Shown here one piece after another: positions 44,843-53,400 of a stretch of DNA of 64,000 nucleotides (its first letter is position 1; every line of letters starts with the position of its first letter). Source of the DNA: Pseudomonas sp. H1h (GTDB lineage: Bacteria; Pseudomonadota; Gammaproteobacteria; Pseudomonadales; Pseudomonadaceae); contig NZ_AYMJ01000028.1 of assembly GCF_000633255.1 (NCBI RefSeq), forward strand, positions 1-64,000, written 5' to 3'. The position numbers and the translations under genes are program-made. The notes under the pieces are model-generated. The model saw nothing but the letters and a program-made list of their open reading frames with translations. It ran no database searches and was not told the origin of the DNA.

Positions 44843-46223
44843 CATTCTGGTGGTGGACGACGAACCGAAACTCTGTGACCTGCTGGCCTCGGCCCTCGGT
44901 CAGAACGGCATCAGCGTGTTCACCGCCGGCAATGGCCTGCATGCGCTCAAGGTGCTGGAGAGCGAAGACATCGACCTGCTCATCAGCGACTGGCGCATGC
45001 CCGGCATGGGGGGCCCGCAGTTGCTGGCGGAAGTGAAAACCCGCTATCCACAGATGCCGGTGATTGTCATGACCGCCTACAGCACGGTTAAAAATGCCGT
45101 GGAATCGATGCGCAACGGCGCGTTCGATTACATCGCCAAGCCGTTCGACATCGACGAACTGGACATCACCGTCAGCAAGGCCCTGCAGTTTCGCGACATC
45201 CTCAAAGACAACCAGCGCATGCGCGCCGAACTCGACGAACATCAGCAGATCGACAGCCTGATCGGCGACAGCCCGAGTTTCCGCAGCGTGCTGCAGGCGG
45301 TGGACTCGGTGCGTGAGAGCACTGCGACCGTGCTGCTCAGCGGCGAAAGCGGCACCGGCAAGGAAATGGTCGCCCGGGCCATCCACAAACATGGCAATCG
45401 CGCCGACAAACCGTTCGTTGCAGTGAACTGCGCGGCGATTCCCGAGGGGCTGCTCGAAAGCGAGATGTTCGGCCACCGCAAAGGCGCGTTCACCGGCGCC
45501 GTGGCTGATCGCATCGGGCGTTTTCAGCAGGCCGACAAAGGCACGCTGTTTCTTGATGAGATCGGCGAAATGCCGCTGGCGCTGCAGGCGAAAATCCTCC
45601 GTGCCCTGCAGGAACGGGTGATCGAGCCGGTGGGCGATACCAAGGAACGCAAAGTCGATGTGCGGGTGATTGCCGCCACCAATAAAGACCTGCTGCAAGC
45701 GGTGGCCAACAAGGAGTTTCGCGAGGACCTCTACTACCGCCTCAACGTCTTTCCCATTCCCCTGCCGGCGCTGCGCGAACGGGTCGAGGACATCGCGCCG
45801 CTGGCCCGGCATTTCGCCCTCACGCTGGGCGCCGCCGCCGGCAAGCGCATCAGCGGTTTCAGCGCGCAAGCCTTGCAGGCCATGACCCGCTATTCATGGC
45901 CGGGCAACATTCGTGAACTGCAGAACTGCGTGGAACGGGCGACCATCGTTGCGTCCGCCAACATCATCGAAGAGCAGGACCTGCCGGCGTACCTGTTCGC
46001 CGCGCAAGCCTCCGACAGCAGTGGCCCGCTGAGCGAAATCAACGGTGTGCCGGCGGATCTGGACGCGGCGCTGGCCGAAGTCGAGAAAGCCTATATTCTC
46101 GCGGCCCTGCAACAGAGCAACGGCGTCCAGGCCGCCGCTGCGCAGTTGATCGGGATCTCCGAGCGCAGCTTCTGGTATCGCCTGAAGAAGCTCGGGATCC
46201 ACGTCGACAAGATCGTGCGTTGA
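44832..46223 (+). CDS. Sigma-54-dependent NtrC-type response regulator
   Basis: Activator of 463 residues, partner of the preceding kinase. Receiver with Asp53 in LLISDWRMPG; AAA+ core with GESGTGKEM, the GAFTGA loop intact in HRKGAFTGAVADR, and TLFLDEIGEM; a Fis-type DNA-binding end VQAAAAQLIGISERSFWYRLKK. It starts at 44832 (MTHNILVVDD), inside the kinase gene. Likely target: the palindrome and RpoN promoter at the head of its own operon. Confidence 0.92.
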   Translation: MTHNILVVDDEPKLCDLLASALGQNGISVFTAGNGLHALKVLESEDIDLLISDWRMPGMGGPQLLAEVKTRYPQMPVIVMTAYSTVKNAVESMRNGAFDYIAKPFDIDELDITVSKALQFRDILKDNQRMRAELDEHQQIDSLIGDSPSFRSVLQAVDSVRESTATVLLSGESGTGKEMVARAIHKHGNRADKPFVAVNCAAIPEGLLESEMFGHRKGAFTGAVADRIGRFQQADKGTLFLDEIGEMPLALQAKILRALQERVIEPVGDTKERKVDVRVIAATNKDLLQAVANKEFREDLYYRLNVFPIPLPALRERVEDIAPLARHFALTLGAAAGKRISGFSAQALQAMTRYSWPGNIRELQNCVERATIVASANIIEEQDLPAYLFAAQASDSSGPLSEINGVPADLDAALAEVEKAYILAALQQSNGVQAAAAQLIGISERSFWYRLKKLGIHVDKIVR

Positions 46224-46233
46224 GGCTGGGGCT

Positions 46234-46899
46234 TTAGCTGACGGTGCCGCCCCGGGCTTCACTCATGATCTGCCGGATCGCCCCGACAAAGGTGTCCACC
46301 GGCTGCCCACCCGTTACGGCGTACTGACCGTTGAACACCACGGTCGGCACCGAACTCACGCCGCGTTGCAGCCATAGTTGCTCTTCTTCGCGCACCTCAT
46401 CGGCAAACTCGTCGGAGGCCAGTATCGCCGCCGCGCGCTGCCGATCCAGACCGATGCTTTCGGCAATCTGCGTGAGTTGTGCGTGATCAGACGGATTGCC
46501 GCCATCGGCGAAATAGGCCTTGAACAGCGCCTCCTTCAACGGCAACTGCAAACCTTCAAGCCCGGCCCAGTGCAGCAGGCGGTGTGCATCGAAGGTGTTG
46601 TAGATGCGGCTGTTGCCGTCGGTGCGAAAAGCGAAACCGACGTCGGCGCCACGGGCACGGATGGCTTCGCGGTTCTTCTGCGACTGCTCGGCGGTCGAGC
46701 CATATTTCTGCTGAATGTGCTCGGTGATGTTCTGCCCCTCGGGGCCCATCTTCGGGTTCAGTTCGAACGGCTGGAAATGAATCTCGGCCTGCACTTCATC
46801 GCGCAGGATCTCCAGCGCCTGCAGCAGACCGTACAAACCGACAACGCACCAGGGGCAGGACACGTCGCTGACAAAATCGATTTTCAGAGCGGAACTCAT
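46234..46899 (-). CDS. DsbA-family oxidoreductase, FrnE-like
   Basis: Thioredoxin-fold protein of 221 residues with no signal peptide, so cytoplasmic. The active site is CPWC in VSCPWCVVG; the helical insert and SVPTVVFNGQYAVTGGQP with the cis-Pro follow. FrnE-like proteins have disulfide isomerase activity and are linked to oxidative stress tolerance. The start at 46899 has GAGG 6 bases before it; the frame stays open upstream only because it runs into the 183-base repeats. Confidence 0.9.
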   Translation of the reverse strand: MSSALKIDFVSDVSCPWCVVGLYGLLQALEILRDEVQAEIHFQPFELNPKMGPEGQNITEHIQQKYGSTAEQSQKNREAIRARGADVGFAFRTDGNSRIYNTFDAHRLLHWAGLEGLQLPLKEALFKAYFADGGNPSDHAQLTQIAESIGLDRQRAAAILASDEFADEVREEEQLWLQRGVSSVPTVVFNGQYAVTGGQPVDTFVGAIRQIMSEARGGTVS

Positions 46900-46919
46900 C
46901 ACACACCTCGCAGACAGAA

Positions 46920-48187
46920 AACGTGCGGAAAAGTCTGCACGATACACCTGCCCGGCATTGCACTGACAGTCATGCCCCCTTCGCGAGCAAGCCCGCTCAC
47001 ACATTGGAATGCGGTGCCCCTGTGGGAGCGGGCTTGCTCGCGAAGAGGCCCGAATCAACACCGCCAAAACCACGCCTACAGCAGGTTACGGCTGGAAGGG
47101 AAATCGAACGGAAACGTCTGCGCGATACACCTGCCTGGTATTGCGCTGACAGTCATGCCCCCTTCGCGAGCAAGCCCGCTCCCACATTGGAATGCGGTGC
47201 CCTTGTGGGAGCGGGCTTGCTCGCGAAGTGGCCCGAACCAACACCGCCAAAACCACGCCTACAGCAGGTTACGGCTGGAAGGGAAATCGGGCGGAAAGAT
47301 CTGCGCGATACACCTGCCTGGTATTGCGCTGACAGTGATGGCCCCTTCGCGAGCAAGTTCGCTCCCACATTGGAATGCGGTGCCCTTGTGGGAGCGGGCT
47401 TGCTCGCGAAGAGGCCCGAACCAACACCGCCAAAACCTCGCCTACAGCAGGTTACGGCTGGAAGGGAAATCGAACGCAAACGTCTGCGCGATACACCTGC
47501 CTGGTATTGCGCTGACAGTCATGCCCCCTTCGCGAGCAAGCCCGCTCCCACATTGAAATGCGGTGCCCTTGTGGGAGCGGGCTTGCTCGCGAAGAGGCCC
47601 GAATCAACACCGCCAAAACCTCGCCTACAGCAGGTTACGGCTGGAAGGGAAATCGAACGGAAACGTCTGCGCGATACACCTGCCTGGTATTGCGCTGACA
47701 GTCATGCCCCCTTCGCGAGCAAGCCCGCTCCCACATTGGAATGCGGTGCCCTTGTGGGAGCGGGCTTGCTCGCGAAGAGGCCCGAACCAACACCGCCAAA
47801 ACCTCGCCTACTGCAGGCTACCGCTCGGACGGAAATCGGGCGGAAACGTCTGCGCGATGCACCTGCCCGGTATTGCGCTGACAGTGATGGCCCCTTCGCG
47901 AGCAAGCCCGCTCCCACATTGGAATGCGGTGCCCCTGTGGGAGCGGGCTTGCTCGCGAAGAGGCCCGAATCAACACCGCCAAGACCTCGCCTACAGCAGG
48001 TTACGGCTGGAAGGGAAATCGAACGGAAACGTCTGCGCGATTCACATGCCTGGTATTGCGCTGACAGTCATGCCCCCTTCGCGAGCAAGCCCGCTCCCAC
48101 ATTGGAATGCGGTGCCCTTGTGGGAGCGGGCTTGCTCGCGAAGAGGCCCGAACCAACACCGCCAAAACCTCGCCTACAGCAAGTTAC
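46920..48187. repeat. Tandem array: seven 183-base units, each with one REPIN
   Basis: A unit beginning at CGATACAC recurs at 46940, 47123, 47306, 47489, 47672, 47855 and 48038, every step exactly 183 bases. Each unit contains TTCGCGAGCAAGCCCGCTCC and its inverse (a type I REPIN) plus about 115 other bases. Part of these others reproduces the end of the adjoining hydrolase gene: CTA of its stop at 48174 recurs at 47991, 47808, 47625, 47442, 47259 and 47076. Since 183 is 61 codons, long stop-free frames run through the array; they are not genes. Confidence 0.93.
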
Positions 48188-49193
48188 CGCTTGCCACCGG
48201 TTCGATCTGCGCCCAGTGCGAGGTGTCTTCACGGTGCTGCTGCAGATACGGCAACACCGCCGCCAGCAATGGCGCCTTGAACGCCTCCTGAAAACGATGA
48301 GCCAGGCCCGGAATCAGTTTCAACTGACTGCCGCGAATATGCGCCGCCAGATGCACGCCGTGCATCACCGGCAGCAACGGATCGGCCGTGCCGTGCACCA
48401 CCAGGGTCGGCACCCGCAACTGATTGAGCAACGCCACCCGACTCGGCTCGGCGAGGATCGCCATGATCTGGCGCTTCACACCTTCAGGGTTGAACGCCCG
48501 GTCATAGGCCGCCGCTGCCTGATGCAGCAACGCCTGTCGGTCATCAATGACCGCCGGACTGCCGAGTGCTGCCAATAGATCAGCCTGCTGCTCCAGCGCC
48601 ACCTCGCGATTCGGCGCACCGCGTCGCGCCAGCAGTTGCACCAGCGCCGCACTCGGTGCCGGCAAGCCTTCGGCGCCGGAACTGGTCATGATCAGCGTCA
48701 GGCTCTCCACCCGTTGCGGTGCCATTGCTGCAAGGTGCTGGGCGATCATCCCGCCCATGCTCGCGCCCAGCACGTGGAACTGCTCGACGTGCAGCGCGTC
48801 CATCAGGCCCAGCGCGTCATCGGCCATGTCGGTCAGCGAATACGGCGCCGACACGGGCAGGCCGAGCTTGTAGCGCAGCACTTCAAAGGTCAGGTTGGCC
48901 TCGGCCGGCGCCTGGCGCCAGGTCGACAGGCCAACGTCACGGTTGTCGTAACGGATCACCCGGAAACCCTGCTGACACAACGCAACCACCACTTCGTCCG
49001 GCCAGTGGATCAACTGCCCGCCCAGCCCCATGACCAGCAACAGTGCCGGATCCGAAGCACGGCCGATGCTCTGGTACGCCAGGCTCACCTGCGCCAGATC
49101 GACCCGTTCGGTCGGTACATTGACGTCGCAACGCGAAGCCGCCATCGACGGCAGGCCGAACAGCAGCGCGGCCAACAGAAAAAATAAACGCAT
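48174..49193 (-). CDS. Secreted or periplasmic alpha/beta hydrolase
   Basis: A 339-residue hydrolase with a signal peptide ending at GLPSMA-A. GASMGG holds the nucleophile Ser, VHGTADPLLP the Asp and GLAHRF the His. RYDNRDVGLS is the aclacinomycin-methylesterase-like pattern. The natural substrate is unknown. Its last eight codons (ending N-L-L-stop) are echoed in each unit of the repeat array next to it, so the tail was included in the duplications. Confidence 0.88.
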   Translation of the reverse strand: MRLFFLLAALLFGLPSMAASRCDVNVPTERVDLAQVSLAYQSIGRASDPALLLVMGLGGQLIHWPDEVVVALCQQGFRVIRYDNRDVGLSTWRQAPAEANLTFEVLRYKLGLPVSAPYSLTDMADDALGLMDALHVEQFHVLGASMGGMIAQHLAAMAPQRVESLTLIMTSSGAEGLPAPSAALVQLLARRGAPNREVALEQQADLLAALGSPAVIDDRQALLHQAAAAYDRAFNPEGVKRQIMAILAEPSRVALLNQLRVPTLVVHGTADPLLPVMHGVHLAAHIRGSQLKLIPGLAHRFQEAFKAPLLAAVLPYLQQHREDTSHWAQIEPVASGNLL

Positions 49194-49380
49194 GGAAAAA
49201 CACCGAAACGCAGAACCCCAGTAGAGCGCGAGTCTGATGAAGTTTGTTCAAGCGCGCTGCCACAGTTGCGTGACAGTTTAATGAAGATTGCCGAGCGGTC
49301 ATTTTCCGTCAGCCGCAACCGTCCGTCGCAACTGTCATTTCTGTCAGTAGTGCGCACGCCGGCTTTTCGTTGCACTGAGA

Positions 49381-49404
49381 CCAGGACACCACAATCAGTC
49401 CTGG
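49381..49404 (+). other. Hairpin touching the ribosome-binding site of the lipoprotein gene
   Basis: CCAGGAC (49381-49387) pairs with GTCCTGG (49398-49404); the last GG are the first bases of the Shine-Dalgarno GGAGG. Folding could hide the ribosome site or present a GGA motif to an Rsm-type protein. Confidence 0.4.
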
Positions 49405-49414
49405 AGGAAAGTTG

Positions 49415-50335
49415 ATGAGAATCTGGATAGTTGCACTCGCACTGCTGCTCTCTGCTTGCAGCACCCCTCGGATGGAGGTCACTCAGGCAGTGCAGACGCG
49501 CTCGGCGGGCGGGGGCGGCCTCGGGGTCGAGGTCGCTGCCGAACTGCAAAAGCGCTATGACGAAACCATCAGAATGTGTAACGGCGCCCCCAGCCAGCCA
49601 GCCTTTCTCTGCTCCGGCCTGATGTTACGCGCCACCGATACCCCGAACGGTTTCCATGTCTGGGACCCGAGTCCCGGCGCCATCGAGCTGGGCGGAATGT
49701 CGTTCTCTTTTTTCCGCGCAGACGCCAGTTTCAAAAAAATGCCCTGGGACCGGAACAACGGCTACATCATTTACCCGGTATTGAAACGCCCGGTGGGTAC
49801 TTTGCAAACCATGGTGCTGTGTGTGTTTCCCATCGACGGCGCGACATGGGGCCGGGATAAACCGGGCTGTGGTGCATCCGATGTTTACCCCGTCGTCAGT
49901 AGACGCTGCCAGTCCCAGAACATCACCACGGCCGAACAGTGGGTCCGCCACAGCTTCACCCCAACCGTCGATTATTTCCGCTATCAGTGCAGCTTCGATG
50001 TGCGCGACCAAATGAATGAACTCGCCGCCGACTCGTTTTATCAAGCCATTCGCGCGATCGCACTGAAGCCCGTCGGGCTGCCGGCGTTCAATGATTTCAG
50101 CGAACTCATCATCGAAACCTGGCGGACGGGGATCCCGGCACAACTGCCCATCGAAGCGTTCTTCTATGTAGATAACGGGCTGGACGTGGCGAAACATAAC
50201 CAACGCGACTTCTACAACGAATCAAAAGGCAAAATCGTCCCGATCATAAAACTGACGATGCCGACCTCTACTCAGAAGGCGCGGTTTGAATTCCGACAAC
50301 AAGATCAGGACGTCGCTGAGTCCCACTTGCCTTGA
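49415..50335 (+). CDS. Lipoprotein resembling halovibrin HvnA-type proteins
   Basis: A 306-residue exported lipoprotein with lipobox LLSAC, mature from Cys17 or nearby. The mature part has several Cys and the phrases AFLCSGLMLRAT, HVWDPSPG, GGMSFSFFRAD and LPIEAFFYV, which I recognise from proteins labelled halovibrin HvnA in Pseudomonas; in Vibrio this name was given to an ADP-ribosylating/NAD-consuming factor. I see no clear ADP-ribosyltransferase triad, so activity is not claimed. The ATG at 49415 has GGAGG 7 bases upstream. Confidence 0.65.
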   Translation: MRIWIVALALLLSACSTPRMEVTQAVQTRSAGGGGLGVEVAAELQKRYDETIRMCNGAPSQPAFLCSGLMLRATDTPNGFHVWDPSPGAIELGGMSFSFFRADASFKKMPWDRNNGYIIYPVLKRPVGTLQTMVLCVFPIDGATWGRDKPGCGASDVYPVVSRRCQSQNITTAEQWVRHSFTPTVDYFRYQCSFDVRDQMNELAADSFYQAIRAIALKPVGLPAFNDFSELIIETWRTGIPAQLPIEAFFYVDNGLDVAKHNQRDFYNESKGKIVPIIKLTMPTSTQKARFEFRQQDQDVAESHLP

Positions 50336-50499
50336 TCACCCGAGGTCATTGCTGATCGCCCATGACTTGAGGTGGACACCCACCGAAACGAATGCGCGAT
50401 CAAGCGATAACTATGTACCGCAAGGCGCTGTGACGGCTCGCTTCTAATGGCATGTATGCCCGGGATTTCCGGCCTGCATGCCTTTTGGAGCGTTGTCGC

Positions 50500-53400
50500 A
50501 TGTCCCACGCACTGCCCCTTGTAACGGTCGATTTCGGCCTTGATCAACGGCTACAGCCAAACGTCGATCAAAATCTTCACCTATTGGCGACGGCTCGCTT
50601 GGACGACTGTCACCAGCAATGGCTGGAACTCATGGCCCATCACCCCCAGCAGCCCGAAAGCGCTTGGTGGGGTGCCCGCGCACCCGGCACTGCGTTGTCG
50701 CGTCGCGAGCATGCCCTGAGCCTCTATCACCTGCATTTCGAGGCCGCGATTCAATTGGCGGGGGCCGACGGCAAGCTCGACACCGCACAACGACACAGGC
50801 TGGCGCAACTTCTCACACCCTCGAACAAAATCGCGCAGGGCCTGCGGGTCGCACAACCGGTACTCAATCGTGTCGATAACAGCCGTCTGCGCTTGTACGG
50901 CACGTTGATGATCCAGCTGGAGGAAACGGTGCAGCTGCTGTATCTGCCCGCACACCCACAACCACTGATCCGCTTCGAGCAGCAGACCGATCTTGAACGC
51001 TGGCTGATTGACCAGCACCCAAATCCGCTACGCACCACCTCGCTGGACTTCATCGAATTCGGCGACGATCCGCTCAACCGGGGAGTTGAACCATTGATGT
51101 CCACGTCGGCAATCACCGGCGCCAACTGGACCGTGCTCGACACATTTTTCCCTGTCGCGCCCACTCTGCCGCAGAGTGCCGGACAAACCGTCAATGAGGT
51201 CGCGCCATTCGGCTTGCTGGTTGCCGACATTCCCCTGGATCTGCGTCGGCAAACGCTGGCGCTTGAACAGCACGCGCTCGACCGCTGGATGGGTGACAGC
51301 GAGCCAAACAGCGCGCAACGCCAGCAACTGGCGCAGCAGTTCGACGCGCTGAGCGAAGCCCGCCAAGCCGGTCATGATGCAGCCTCGGCACTGCTCGACA
51401 GCCGCGACCCGCTGAAAATGCTCGAACTGCGCCATGTCACAAATGTGCATTACCACGCCCTGCTGCAGGCTCGAATCGCGGGGCTGCGCATCGAGGTCGA
51501 ACTGCAACGGCTACTCAATCACCTGACCGTCGAGGAGCACCGGCGAGTCATCGCGTTGCTGGATGCGCCCGAGCGCAACCCTCAGTTGGCCGACGGGGTG
51601 GTCGCACGGGTGTCGTTGTCGGCGGCAGACCAGGACCTTACCCACATCGAAGACCTGCATGGCGTGCTGGTCATCGCCGCGCCTTTGGCGCTGCAGCCAG
51701 GCTCGACCGAAAGCCTGCTGCTCTACTGGCCGGGTCAGTTCGGCGGACTGCAGCACTTCGATTCGCGTCTGGCGCTGGAGCAGAACCTGTTCAAGCGTTC
51801 GCCCAACGATCGCGAACTGGCCCTGCACCTGACGCCACTCAATGGCGACCCGCTCGCCTGGTCGCTTGATCAACAGCTCTATCAGTGCGAACAACAAGCC
51901 GCGCAGATCCTGCACGACAACCCGCTGCCCACGCATGCCCGCGAGCGCAACAGCGAAATCGAAAAGCTGCGCGAACAACACTTGCCGCGCCTCACGCTAC
52001 CGCTCGCGCAGGCCCGTGAACGGGCATTTGCCGAGCGCCAGGAGCAAGACCACAGCGCCGCGCTGGCCGGCAACCTGCCCGCATGGTTCAACAACGTGGA
52101 CGACGCGCACCGTACACGGATCAAAGCGCTGATCAGCCGCTACCTCGTCGCCATGCGCGGCGCCCATGCCTTGCTCGAACGCGAACTTCCACCGCGCCAG
52201 GCCTTCGCCGAAAAACGCCTCGATGCCCGATTGCGCACAGACTTCTCGCTGGGCACACGTGTGACCGTGAGCCTTGATCTGCCCGACTCAACGGTCTGGC
52301 AAAAAACCGTGATCGAGGGTGCAGCATCCGGCACACCGCAACGCAATATCCTGACGGCCAGTGCCAGGCGCAGCGACATCAGCCTCGAACAACTGGCCCA
52401 GGACAACATCGATCAGGACATGTGGTGGCGCCTGTCGTTCATGCAGGTCAAGGTCAGCGCCGGGGACGACGCCGATCGGCGGAACGTCGAGGCCGGGCTC
52501 AACCCGATCTACTTGCGCAAACTGGTGACGGAACTGGATCTGGCCGGACGTTACGAAATGCTGATTCGCCAGACGTTTTTCGGCACGCCGGCAGAACCTG
52601 CGTTCCAGCAGGCCTGGCGCCGCGAATGCTTGAGCGAGCCGTGGCGCCTGATGCTCAAGTTGCAAGGCGAGTTCGCCTGGCTGCAAGGGCACATCGACAC
52701 GGCCGGCCATGACGTGCTGAAGATCGCTATCGACGCGGCAACACCTGAGGCTTATGCGGTCGATGACCAGCGCATCGCGCTGCTGCCGGCTCACCTGACG
52801 GTCGGCGGTGAAGACACCCTGCATCAGGGACCGAGCACGCTCACCGGCGTGACGTTCATTGTCGAACAGACCGCCGGCCTGACCCTGCTGTATCTGCCGG
52901 ACAGCAGCGACGCCATTTTCCTGCGCCAGTACGAAACACTGGAACAGGCGCGTCTGGATCTGTTCAAGCGTTGCGTGGACAGCAAAATGGTCAACTATCT
53001 GGCCGGACGCGCCCTGAACGGCGACTTTGCCAGTCACGTCAGCCGGATCGACCAGGCGCAACTGCGCAACTTCGATGCCCTGATCGGCGTCGGGGCGGCG
53101 TGGCCCGCAACGACATCGCTGGCTGACCATCTGCTGAACGTGCACATGGGCCGGTTGCTGGAAGCCCATCGCAACAGTTCGCGTTCCAACGATGCGTTGT
53201 ATCTGGAGCGCTGCGCCTTGAAGTCCGGCGCGCTGTTCAATTACCTGAAAATGGCCATCGGCATGCTGCCGTTCATCGGCACAGCAGCGGCCCTGTATGA
53301 CGCCTGGAACAGCGCCAACCTGGCCGTGGCGGCATTCTTGCGAGGTGAGATCGGCCAGGGTCTGGCCGAGGTGGAGGCGGTGCTGCTGTCACTGATCGAT

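Noticed and set aside
46920..48187. CRISPR array
   Set aside because: The units are directly adjacent 183-base copies without unique spacers, and the palindromes are REP elements; no cas genes are present.
46923..48578. A repeat protein of about 551 residues
   Set aside because: It is the translation of the 183-base REPIN array continuing antisense into the hydrolase gene; the open frame follows from 183 being divisible by three.
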